From Taxawa tesnikishii (nom. ined.) (Eukaryota > Ascomycota > Dothideomycetes > Dothideales), in contig JAPDRO010000008.1 in assembly GCA_030247885.1 (NCBI GenBank), forward strand, positions 1 to 64,000: a stretch of DNA of 64,000 bases, in the 5' to 3' direction. The notes below the pieces were generated by a model that worked only from the letters and a program-made list of their open reading frames with translations, ran no database searches and had not been told where the DNA came from. Below are positions 11,263 to 21,811 of this stretch, in pieces. Numbering within the stretch: position 1 is the first letter of the stretch; each line of letters begins with the position of its first letter. Position numbers and translations under genes: made by a program.

Positions 11263-11906
11263 AGTTTGGAAGCTTGGATGCAAAGAGGAAATATTGTGCC
11301 CAGGATCCTGGAGTAGTGAAGGTATCGGAGCTTCAGCGAAAATGAAAGGAGTTATACAAAGCAAAACCAGCACGGACTCTCTCCCCATGGAGAACCCGCA
11401 ATCGTTGCGTACATGGGGGCGGAGGTGGGCACCCGGTGTCCGGGATCCGGAGTAGGGCTTGGCAAGTATTGGCCCCGTATCCGCCTATCGGAAGCGTTCA
11501 CTGGGGGTTCCGTCGGGACCTGCTTTTCGATCAATACTTGATGAGAGTAGCAGATGCATACATGCTCCAACAAGTGTTCCTATAGGTTCTTCACGTCAGA
11601 AGTTGATCCGACTTTGAGTTCCAATGTCGTTAGCTATCAAGGTATGATCTCAGCTCTCGAGTGAAGGATGGAGTCTCATTTTGCCCTTGGTTGTACATGA
11701 CGAGATCAACATGCATGTCTTGAGCTACAGGGCAGTTTCGGCAGTCCAGCGGTTGCCTCTTCGTCCTGTAGCAGCAATGCTAAAGGTTTCAGAAGGCAAA
11801 TTCTGTTTCTTGCAGTCATACATTCAAGACACGAGATGGAGCGAAAGAGAATCAAGCGAACGCTACGGCGCAGTAGCTAAGCAGATGCATCACGTTCTCT
11901 CTAGCT
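11263..11906. other. Intergenic, transporter promoter
   Basis: These 644 bases lie between the 3' end of the dehydratase gene and the transporter start, both on the minus strand. A GC-rich patch at about 11405-11460 is the only obvious compositional feature. No further gene is supported. Confidence 0.6.
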
Positions 11907-12553
11907 CTATGGTAATGCCAGACCGATGCGGACAACTTCGTCGAAGTCATGCTCATTCCAAAAACATGAGGGCACCAGCCGGTCAATTTCCAGACGCCAT
12001 CCGTTTTACTAGCATGTTGCACCATCTCTCCGTGTCCGTGTCCTTTGGCTATTTCTTCTTTCTTGCTGGCGTCTTTCCACCTCACATGCGCCGCACGAAC
12101 CTGGTAGCGTACTGTGATCTGAGTATCTGATACCCTGGTATATTTGGCTGCACCTAAGAAATGCTGGGTGGACATGAGGGAACCACCTAAGAATCGGGGA
12201 TTTGAACAGAACTCGATCCATTCGTCTGGTGAGATGCCGCTGAACACCTTGCCGACAACGACCGTGTAGTCGATCTTTGCTTGTGTCAGCTGGTCGCACG
12301 CACCATTGGGATGCAATCTTACATCGAGCTTGGGCGCTAAGATTTTCCTCAGGCGGTCCCAATCCTGTTGATAAGGTCAGCGTTAATAATGTGACATGGA
12401 GGATATATGATCACCTTTGTATCATAACTCATTGCCCACTCGAACCCAAGCTCTTGTACAGCAAGCGCATCTTGACACGTTAGTGCAAGCTCGCCTGAGC
12501 TATCGAGACATGGCCGCATTACCTGCTGGATCGACCGCTCCAGATGAAGTCAT
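11907..12553 (-). CDS. Scytalone dehydratase-like protein
   Basis: The four exons are 12523-12553, 12415-12470, 12323-12364 and 11907-12274, giving about 165 aa against 172 for the rice-blast enzyme. The 48-bp third intron (12275-12322) is a multiple of three and reads through, but removing it restores the family spacing APKLD-IDY. The fold is a small NTF2-like alpha+beta barrel; the family dehydrates scytalone or related hydroxynaphthalenes and anthrones. The YD of MSYDTKDWDRL, the Tyr of IDY, the His of TQHF and the His of RAAH match catalytic Tyr30/Asp31, Tyr50, His85 and His110. The positions of Ser129 and Asn131 read Gly and Met (GHGHGEM). A missing base in the A5 run at 11960-11964 must be restored; the C-terminus then reads WNEHDFDEVV as in the family. 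Its melanin or other polyketide substrate is not known. Confidence 0.87.
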
Positions 12554-13250
12554 TGCCAACAGGGGACGGTCTTGCGACGGAAATAGAGAAAAAGTCGAGT
12601 TATTCCTCTAAAATTGGGTTGCGCTTGGTAGCCCTATAATTCTTTCTTTGAGCGCAAGGCGTCGGTTTGTACTCTGTTTAAAACCACGGTGTTACAGGGC
12701 AGATGAGTTAACTTTCCCCGCATCGCGAGCACAGCCCATTTGCTGGAATAAAATGTAGCATTCCCTCAGGCATATTCCCCACAGATGCCACGGCAGGACA
12801 TCCCGACGCGTGTGCGCGTTTCCGAGCACTTGCAGACTTGATTTAGCTTTGCTTAGCGATAGAGTGGGGACTTTCCGAATCTGCGCATCAACCGATTGGA
12901 TCCCGTGGACATCTGTGCTCTGTGGGGAAAACCATCCAGAATCATGCCTCAAGAGGCGTTCGCAGCCAATCAGTTTTCGTATACCTCGTCTATAGTTCCG
13001 TGGGGAAAGCTAACACCGTCCAACACTGCCCCACCACCTTGCAGAACAAGAAAACCATGCGCCGGACCACATAGCTTCTCGGAGCTTCTTGGAATGTGGG
13101 TCGTGCTGCTGACAGGTTCCATCCATATCATGTTGCTTTGCCGGATACCTTCTCTCGCTCGCCTTTTGAAGTGTTCAACATTCTTGCAGAGTGTATCGCA
13201 TATCCGGATTTGACCTGGCGTTCTATACAAAAGCGTTCAGAACGACCAGC
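12554..13250. promoter_or_regulatory. Divergent promoter between dehydratase and AhpD-like gene
   Basis: These 697 bases separate two genes transcribed away from each other, so both promoters should lie here. CAGCCAATCAG at about 12964-12974 resembles the CAGCCAATCGG motifs found upstream of the cupin gene. Whether it is a general CCAAT box or a cluster-specific site cannot be told from sequence. No other gene is supported in either direction. Confidence 0.5.
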
Positions 13251-14129
13251 ATGGCGCTTGAAGACACATTGGAAGAATGGAAAGCCAAGGAAGCCGCCTC
13301 GGACCCGACCACAGCTAAATGGTATCTGGTCGCTGTGAGTTGGTCTTCCTTGTGTGGCAATGGACATGCAGCTAAGATGATATAGGCCTCTGCAATGGCA
13401 GCAGCCAGCTGTGGTGCCGATTCTGTGAAGCTGTATCGTCTAGCCACTAAGGGTCTTGATCTCAAGAGCGAATTGCTGGTACAACGTCGTATCAAAGAGG
13501 CAATCTTGAAAGAAAGTGCGCTTTTTGGAGTGCCGCGATGTTTGCAGGCATTGTTCCCTCTCTTCCACAGTTTGGACGACGACCACATCGATAACTACTC
13601 GCCTCGGTGAGTCTCCGGACGCATTCGAAGATGCCTCCAAGACCGTAATATGCTGACCGACAACAGCTATGACTCTTTATCGGACCCGTCGGCTCAACGA
13701 CTGCGAGAAGAAAAGGGAAGAAAGTACTTTGATGTTATCTGGACGCCAGAACTCGCCGAAAAGAATCGGCAGATCAACATGAAACACTCGCCAGACCTCA
13801 GTAAGTGCTCAAGAGTACGTGCGAAGAGTTTGCGCTGACCTGACATAGCGCTGTTAACCTTGAACCATGTATACGAATGGTACTTCAGCGAAACCAGCAT
13901 CTTATCTGCGATCGAAACACAATTGTGCAATGCCGCGGCCTTAATCTGCTCCAACTGTCCCACACAAGCCATGTGGCACACAAGAGGTATCATGCGTCAC
14001 GGAGGGTCCATGGATGATGCTTGGTTTGCACAACGCTTTGCCCTGGATATCGCGAAGCTTTATGGGTGTAAGACTGGGGACATCATACCTGTGGATGAGA
14101 TTCCAATGGATGACAAGAAAGCACTCTGA
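13251..14129 (+). CDS. AhpD-like / carboxymuconolactone decarboxylase family protein
   Basis: The four exons are 13251-13334, 13386-13606, 13667-13800 and 13849-14129. The introns of 48-60 bp have canonical ends and keep the frame, giving 239 aa with no correction needed. The two-part helical layout fits fungal AhpD/CMD-like proteins: an N-terminal repeat (KSELLVQRRIKEAILKES, FGVPRCLQALFPL) and a C-terminal repeat (NHVYEWYFSETSILSAIETQ...ALICSNCPTQAMWHTRG). The conserved CxxC/H redox pair of true AhpD is not evident; the second half has CSNC followed by H. Such proteins occur in aromatic polyketide clusters, where their chemistry is often unproven. It is divergent from the dehydratase gene and so likely co-regulated with it. 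Confidence 0.72.
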
Positions 14130-15046
14130 TCTCATGTTTTGCACGTCGAGTATGAACAAAGGTTCATCTGATGAAAACCAAGCTGCATGTTTGTCCAAAT
14201 CTCTCCAGACTGCTATCTTACACGCTCCATCAAGGGCGTTCTGACCCTTTCCTGCCTTGTTGCAAGCAAAACGATCCTCTCTCATAACCTCTCAGCTGCA
14301 GCAGCTATATGCCAATCACACCGGTAGTCTTGTGATCCTAGGTTACGCTGTGCACCCGAGCATTTGAATTCTCTTGCTTCCAGTATATTAGGTCTTCGTT
14401 CACTTCATGACGTTCGCGGCCTGAGATCCTTCGATGGGAGGGAATCCTGACTTTGGCAACAAATGCCATTGATATAGCGGCTGCCTATCAGAAACGAGCC
14501 GAGCAGCATAAGGGGAATTACGGGCTTTGTAGGGCGCTATAAACCCCTCAAATGGTGATCCAACCGTCGATAGCATTAACGCAGGGATCATACTAATCTG
14601 TTGGATCTGGACATGGAAGCTGCGTGTGCGACCCCAGAAGTCCTAGTGGCTACGTACGTGGTGCGGCCAGATGGGGATTGAACAGCCAATCGGCGATGTG
14701 TCAGCATGGAGTGTCTGACAGCCAATCGGACATCAGGGGATTTCCAGATGTAGACGTTGTATCTTGGCTTTCCGATTGGTTGCTTGGGACCTGTCGGACC
14801 GTACAACAAAAGCTTCTTCTCCCCACTACCAACTTTCCCCACAACCGGATCAGGCCCTTTTACTTGCGTGGGGAGAGGTCTCGGATGTAGCCCATGCGAT
14901 CAATGAGCATGTTCATAATGACCTTCACACGCTCATTAATGGACCATCGTACGTTAATACAGACTACAAAGCAACACACTCCTCTTCTACTACTTTTGAC
15001 TGTTCGGATCTCTCTTAGAGCAACATACTCAACACTTTTTGTCATT
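14130..15046. promoter_or_regulatory. Intergenic, cupin gene promoter with repeated CCAATCGG sites
   Basis: These 917 bases hold no gene. CAGCCAATCGG occurs at 14683-14693 and 14719-14729, 36 bp apart, and its core is inverted (CCGATTGG) at 14772-14779. The sites lie about 270-365 bp before the cupin ATG. They could be CCAAT-box complex sites or binding sites for the nearby C2H2 regulator. Confidence 0.45.
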
Positions 15047-15543
15047 ATGGCATCTCCTGAACAGCCGCTTCCATCTACTCGTCGGGTAGTGACAGCTCAC
15101 AATGAGGACGCAAAAGCTATCATCTGGAAAGACGGTCCTGTACATGGTACTCGAGCTCCCCATGGTCCCTGGCTATACCCTATCTGGAACACCGATACTC
15201 TTCCCCAGATGTCAACGTCAAAGAAGACCGCAGCCTTGTCAAAACCGGCCTTGCCAACAATGGAGTGGTCATTCGACATGTCGATTTCCCACCTCGCTCA
15301 GTCGGTACAGTCCACAGGACAATCACTTTGGACTACATCGTTGTGCTCAAGGGAGAAGTCGTCCTTGTGTTGGATGATGGCTCACGGACTCTGTTGAAGG
15401 AAGGCGATTCATGCGTGCAGCAAGCCACGATGCATAGCTGGGACAACGAGTCCGACGACTGGTGCAGATTGTTGTGCATTCTGATCCATTCGGCAAATCC
15501 TATTGTCAATGGTCAAACACTCCAATCGAATGCTCATGGTTGA
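15047..15543 (+). CDS. Cupin-domain protein
   Basis: This is a single exon of 165 aa after restoring one base in the CCCC run at 15203-15206, which joins NTDTLPP to DVNVKEDRSL. The cupin beta-barrel is clear: FPPRSVGTVHRTITLDYIVV is motif 1, with GEVVLVLDDGS following. A motif-2-like region covers GDSCVQQATMHSWDNES. Only some metal-binding His positions are present (VHRT and MHSW). Proteins of this length and pattern recur in fungal polyketide clusters as small tailoring or accessory enzymes. Cytosolic: no signal peptide is seen. The ATG at 15047 is the first in frame after a stop. Confidence 0.8.
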
Positions 15544-16008
15544 GAGTGGCATCGTTATTGTCGCTTCTGCGTGGCGATGCCCGTACTGATGGGGGTACAT
15601 GGCTTCCAGTACGGGCAAGGCCGCTGTGGAGCGAGGGGCTTGCGTCAGGTTTTGCGGAAGATTCAACTCTGGAATATTGATGAAGCTACACGTGGCATGC
15701 CAGCCTGTTGACATTGCTGTTCATGTACAAAGTCCCTAAGAAAAAGTCACATGGTTCACAAACACGCAAGCATCAGCATGAAGAAGATGTTGAAAATGTT
15801 GGTGAGGCGTATGAGTTGATGGTGTGGGGATAAAAACCCTTGTCAATCCGTTGTCAAGAGGCGACATGTACCTCCGCACATTTTCGAAAGATATGACTGT
15901 AGCTGTTCCTATCGTAGATCGTTGCCCTTTGAAGCGGTGTGAACAAACAGATCCATCTTAACCCGTATATGTCAGACATGAATCCGAAGAATTCATGTCT
16001 TATAATAT
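15544..16008. other. Convergent intergenic region
   Basis: This stretch separates the 3' ends of the cupin gene (+) and the C2H2 regulator (-). It should hold both terminators. No gene or repeat is visible. Confidence 0.6.
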
Positions 16009-18361
16009 TTACTTGGCCGTCCGAGGTAGTCGTCGCCATTGTTCCAGGATTTGCACCATCTGACGGGCAATTCCCCAAGTCCCTGACATAGCCTTCAATT
16101 GCATATGAAGGAGGTTCAGTTCCATTGACATTTTCTTCGGTAGCATCCGTGGATCCTGGAGAGTGGCTCGATTATGCAAATACTCTCTTGTCTTTGTGCA
16201 GTCGATTGTTTCGTTGGGAGCTCCAGTTGCCGATGCCGTGTCGATACATACGGCATCCCAGTCTATAACGCTGGGAACTGGGAGACTTTGTATACCGGCC
16301 CTGAGAAAAGCTGTCTGAACCGTAGCTGCGGCGAAGACTGCAAAGGTAGATGCATGGCATGAGACTGGCCGATGGACACATCTTGGACCGTTTCGCGAAC
16401 GGCGAGAGCGTGCAACAAAGCACAGCGCGCCTCTATAGATGCGGTCCAAGCATGCAGGTCAAAGCATGGTTGCTGGGCATGTCGGGTATGTGGCCAAAGC
16501 AGAATCTGCTGAGCGTCCAACGGTAAGCCGACGTTCTCACATAACGTTCGTATGTCGACAGCCATGCTTATGAACACTAGATGCCACCGTACTAGGAGGC
16601 AGGTCATCGCTGATGACTGACTGATCTGCCAGCGTCTCAGATTGAGCATCGCTGCACAGATTTCGTGTCGAGGCGGTGTATATATGGTCTCCGCGCCTGC
16701 TTCGGCCTGTTGTAGAGCAATAGCTTGGAGGCTCTCAAGCAATGCACGTATACCGAGTTCGGATGTCGGTGTGCAAATGATCGCATGATTCTCGCGAAAG
16801 AGTGCTGTGATAAATACGCGAATTGTCACGCGGTGCTGACCGACTATGGGCTGCATCCGGTCGATCCACTCATCGGCCGTAGCAGCTTCGAAGATACCAA
16901 AAGGGGCTGGCAACAAAAGCGGATTAGCTTCATGCCGAACCGATGTTGGATTACCAGAGAAAACTGCAATGAGGCCGTCAAGAATGTAGTGCCAAAGTAC
17001 GGCTCGCAGTTGCGCCTCTCTTGCTGTCCACTTTTTCCATGCTTCGAGCCGTTCTATGTGCGGTGATGTAGGAGAAGGAAGACTGTACTGGCTTGAACCA
17101 CTGGAGCTGTGCAGGTCGCATTCTTGTATCCAAACAAACGCGAGGCTCCGTGCCAATAAGCTCATGTTGCGGAGACGATGGTTCATGGACATGAATGCGT
17201 ACGTCTGTCCGAGTGCAGCGGTCAACACGAGTTGGACGCCGTCGCATTCGTCGTGATTTCCTCGAGACAACATCATTCGTTGCCAAGAGTGGGAGACCAC
17301 TGCATGGGTCAACAAGTACAGCGATTCGCCCTAGAAACAGCAGAACAAAGATCTGGATCAGCATGATGCACGGTCCGAAAGAGACAATGACAGGAACTGT
17401 CGGTTCTTGCCCGTTTCGCGGGTCTAGCACTTACTCTGCTCACAGCATGTTCCGACCCGATGAAACACGATCCCAGTGCCAGCATGTGTAAAAGAACCGT
17501 GGCGTCACATTCGCGAGGGTTGAAGGTTGGTCTGTGGATAATTGGCGCGACGTCGAGGAAGCGCCCGAAGAAGAGGTCGAGGCAATCGTTGAAGAAGGAA
17601 GAACCAAGATCCCCGTTCTCCATACTCTCTGTTCTGGCCATAAGCTCTTCGGGCAGCTCTCTTATGATCCTGTTCAGTGTTTGCAAAGCCTTTCGGCTGG
17701 CATCTGTTGAGTCTTGTAGGATATGGTTGTCCTGTGACTCAGTCCCAAGGGTGTTTCGCCGATTTGACGAGTATTGTGGTGTTGATGTGTTGTTGCAACT
17801 AGGAAAAGATGGATTGTTGAGAAGAAGATGGTACATTTCCTCAGTCGACAAAGTCCAGTTGAAGTCAAGATCCCAGGCGTTTGCTTCTCCCATGCTATCC
17901 GCATAAGCTGCCACTGCTGTGTCCTGGTCGACACCCTGATCGTCCGGAACGGCAATATCATCAAAACGTACGGTCGGTGCCATTGATGTGGTAGAGTTTG
18001 CAGTCTCGTCGATTGAGGCTGGATATTGTTGGGCGACGGAGTCTTGGACTGCGCCAGTACCAGTAGAGCCTCCCTCGAGCAATGTCGAAGAATTTTGCGC
18101 AGGTGTCATACTCAGTCGAGACGAACAGGGTGACAGCAGGGTACCGTCAGCGACTGGCGTAGGTGACCGATCATTGCGCACAGCTTCGTGGGTTCGAGAA
18201 TGGCGGAGCATAGAGTCTTGTCGGCTGAAGCGTCGATTACATGTCGGGCAGGCAAAAGGCTTCAAGCCCAGATGAGTGCGTTCGTGGCGGGCGAGGTGCT
18301 CAGCTTTGGAAAAAGACCTTTGACAAGCCTCATGATGGCATGCGAACCTCCGGGCTAGCAT
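16009..18361 (-). CDS. C2H2 zinc-finger transcription factor with fungal_trans domain
   Basis: The two exons are 17435-18361 and 16009-17330, with a 104-bp intron (GTAAGT...CTAG), giving about 749 aa. Two adjacent C2H2 fingers open the protein: CHHEACQRSFSKAEHLARH with HERTH following, then CPTCNRRFSRQDSMLRHSRT. A Ser/Thr-rich linker follows, then a fungal-specific regulator domain: FNDCLDLFFGRFLDVAPIIH, then RGESLYLLTHAVVSHSWQ and FAVFAAATVQTAFLR. One base must be restored at 16342-16346. I chose the ATG at 18361; the frame stays open upstream but without an earlier ATG. It is the natural candidate for pathway-specific control of the four genes to its left. AT-rich block 2 begins within about 50 bp of its start, so its promoter may have been cut or damaged. 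Confidence 0.85.
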
Positions 18362-18379
18362 AGTGGTCGCTACTCTCAC

Positions 18380-18699
18380 GTCAGTATAACAATAGATAAA
18401 CTAATGATTTTAGTTTACTCCTAAAGACGAGCATCGCATAAGAGCTCAATGTAGGTCTTAGCGATAAAGGACTCGATCGCGGAGACGAACGGATTACTAG
18501 CCGAGATAGCCGCGAAGTTTAAGCCCTATAATACCTCGGTAAAAGTCCCGGAAGTTGTCTACGATAAATCTTTGTAACGCTTTAAATAGAAACTACTCTA
18601 TTACTTTAACTACTACTATAGTACCTACTATTATAAGTTAGAGGAATAAGGTTTATTCCTTTACTTTTATATAATAAAGTTAATTAACTTTAAAGAATA
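18380..18699. other. Edge of AT-rich block 2, unidentified relic
   Basis: The first ~230 bases are less AT-rich and, in one + frame, read as a helical charged segment (SIAETNGLLAEIAAKFK) before stops set in. It may be a remnant of a gag-like or host coding sequence, but it is too short to classify. After about 18600 it is RIP-type AT-rich DNA. Confidence 0.4.
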
Positions 18700-19034
18700 T
18701 AATATATTTTATTACTAAGTAGTTTACCCTTACTAATATTGCAACTATTATAGGCTATTATAATAATACCTTTATAACGTAATATATAATTAACTTATAA
18801 TAAAAGTATATTATACTTTACTATTAAGATTACTTAAGTAACTCTTCTTAATAGTTAAAGATATATATTTAAGGTATTTAATGTCCTTTAAATTATCCTA
18901 AAATAATAACGTAATAAAAAGCTTATATAACGCGACTATAAACTTAACTTAAAGAAGCTATAAAAGATAAAGGAAAAGGTAATAATAGTATATATATTTA
19001 AGTTAAACTTATAAGAAATAAGTACTATAAGAAC
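18700..19034 (+). mobile_element. Family A transposon, 5' fragment (A5)
   Basis: The segment starts with a family A terminus (TAATATATTTTATTACTAAG) and follows the same 5' sequence as copy A2 for ~335 bp. It is then interrupted at 19035 by the terminus of A2 itself. What follows A2 on the far side does not continue this copy, so A5 is truncated. Confidence 0.75.
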
Positions 19035-19159
19035 TAACGTATTTTATTACTAAGTAGTCTACTATTACTAAGCGGTTTGCTCTTACTAATATCGCGACTA
19101 TTATAGACTATTATAATAATACCTTTATAACGTAACGCGTAATTAACTTATAATAAAGG

Positions 19160-21007
19160 TAACGTAAACTATAAGGAAGCGAAATAAGTAAAAAGCGAAA
19201 TAAGATAACGCTAATTTCTATATTTAATAGCTACTTACGTACCGTAATAATAATATAGTTAGAATCTAAGTTACTATATATATTTTTAGGTACTTTATCT
19301 TCCTTATCTTCTAGCGCTTCTTTAATTATACGCTTACGTAAGCGTCTACGTGGCTTTTTAGTAGATAACTCTACTTTAGTTACCTTAGTTATCTTAAGTA
19401 CTTCCTACGTATTAAATATAAACTTACCCTTTAATATAACTTACTTTTCCTTCTTTTAAACTTTTCGTATATTAAGAAGCTTTTTTATTTTTATAACTAC
19501 TTACGTAAAGTAACGTTCTTACTATATGTTACTTTAAAAGCGTAAGTTATTTACTTTATATATCGCTTCGCTAAGAATAGAGCCTCTTAGATTATCTTAA
19601 TTATAAAGTTAAATAGTACGTTTACTTTACGTAACTTAGTACTATTTAAAGGAAAACTATTAAGTAATGAAAGATCTAGATTAAGTTATTACGGAGGTAT
19701 ATAAGGTTATAAATTCGCTATAGTCGATTCTATAGGTAGCTTATTAAGTATCATTATAGGGCTTAGTAGTACTAGACTAGTAACTCTTTATTTACTTAGA
19801 ATATTCCTTATTATAATAGCCTTAACTTTCGCGCATATATATATCTCTATTTACTCTATACGTAATATATAGCTAGAGTCGACTTATAAAGTAGCGTTAG
19901 TCTCTAAAGCTAGCGCGTACTTAAGCGGTATAAATACGCTAATATTAAGTAATTAAAGTATATATAAATAGTAAGGTAATAAGATAAGTAAGTCGATTAT
20001 ATTCTCTATATAAAAGGCTATTACTTTCGCTATTATATAGCTATTATAGCTATCTATAATTAGTATTCTTTATATTATAGAATTATTAGGCTACGTTAAG
20101 AGCTTAAAAATAGTAGTTAGCTACTAAAAACTATAACTATTAAACGTCTAGCTATTACTACTAGTCGAGAACCTTTAGTCTAAAGGCATATATAAGAGTA
20201 CCTACGTTATATTAATATATTTAGCCTTAAAGATAATTAAGGGAAGTACGGTAGCCTTAGTAGTACTTATATACTCGATTATAGTTATTTACTTCTAATA
20301 GCTTATAACTACCTTTTAGCTAAATATCTTACGTATATTAACTAGAACTCTTAATAACTAACTTACTTTAATAGTAAAGTCGAACTCGTCTATATTATAT
20401 ACGTACTCTAGAGGATAGTTATATTTTATAAAAGCTTTATTATTACGTTAAACTACTTCTTTAAAACGTTATAACTTATTATATTAAAGTACGCGCTCTT
20501 AATTTAACGAGTCTAAATACCTACGATCTTAAGATAGTAAGTCTTAAAGTAGTTAAGTTACTTCTTACTAATTAGCCGAGGAAATAGTAGTAGTTTCTTT
20601 AATAATTATACGTATACGCGTTAGATTTCCTTAGCTATTTATATAACTAACGTAAATAAAGTAGGAAAGCTAGTATATATAAGACGTATAATTTATTTAA
20701 CTAATATCTTTTCTTTCGCGTTTAAAAGGATTTAATTCGATTTATATATTATAGCGCGTAAAGTTCGTCTAATTATATAATAATATATAGTAGTAAGAGA
20801 AATATTAAATACGTAAGTAATATCTCGAATTAATTTATAGTCTTTATTTTTATAGGTAGAAATATACTTTTAGATATTAGCTTTAATATAAACTTACTTA
20901 TCTAATATAGAAGTACTTATTATTAGTAATAGTAAGTTTAAAAGTTAAGAAGACGAGTTTTAGTATCTTACTTTCTTACTTATTTTACTTTCCTATAGTT
21001 TACGTTA
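19160..21007 (-). mobile_element. Family B pogo-like transposon, full length (B1), nested in A2
   Basis: It is bounded by TAACGTAAACTATAAGG and its inverted partner CCTATAGTTTACGTTA, 1,848 bp including the TA duplication. It lies in reverse orientation: the Lys/Arg-rich transposase C-terminus is at the left. The surrounding A sequence ...AATAAAGG-TA-TATTATACC... is continuous in copy A3 (near 37060), so the insertion site was a TA. The coding frame is destroyed by stops. Confidence 0.87.
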
Positions 21008-21811
21008 TATTATACCTTACTATTAAGGCTACTTAAGTAACTCCTCCTAATAGCTAAAGATACGCGTTTAAGGTATACGATATCCTTTAAATAACTCTAA
21101 AATAACGACGCGATAAAAAGCTTATATAATATAACTATGTTTAACTTAAAGAAGTTATAAAAGATAAAAAAGGAAGCGATAATAGTACGTATACTCGAGC
21201 TAGACTCGCGAGGAATAGGCGCTATAAGGACTATAGTAAAAGAAATAGCTAATAATTTACTAGCTACGCGTAATAAAGGGCCTATTAGTAAGTACTAGGT
21301 AGATAGGTTTAAGACGTATATTAAGGAAGTTAAGCTTCGATATAGTTATTTATACAATTATTAGTAAGCCTTAAATAAAGACGTATATATTATAACGCTT
21401 TAATTTAAGTTAGTTAAAAGATAAAGAAAAAGTATAATATCCTAAATAAAGATATATATAACTTTAATAAGTCTAGGTTTATAATAAGTATAATTAACGC
21501 TTAAATAGTCTTTATAAACTCTAAGAAATAAAGTAATCCTAAAAGATATAGCTAAGTAACTAGGAGTAAGTTATAATTATTTAAGGTATTTATATTATTA
21601 AGTAAGTTATCTTACCCTTTATTATCTTTAGTAATAAGGTTCTTATATTAAGTTAATACGTTAACTTACCTCGCGACTAAGTACTTAAGACTAGCGCTAA
21701 TAGCTAGATAATAAATAAGCTTACTTTAAAGTAGTTAAAGTACTTTAACGCGTATATAAAGGCGCGTTAAGTAAGTATATATACCTACTAATTATAGACG
21801 GCTATAAGAGT

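Noticed and set aside
11852-11906. Longer C-terminus of the dehydratase ending at 11852
   Set aside because: It arises from the missing base at 11960-11964. With the base restored the family C-terminal motif appears and the stop is at 11907-11909.
12275-12322. Extra 16 residues in the dehydratase after APKLD
   Set aside because: The segment is a 48-bp intron with GTAAGA donor, CTGAC branch site and AAG acceptor. Removing it restores the family spacing.
14894-15397. 167-codon + frame overlapping the cupin gene
   Set aside because: It is the cupin frame upstream of the homopolymer break joined to a wrong frame downstream; the 5' extension before 15047 is not protein-like.
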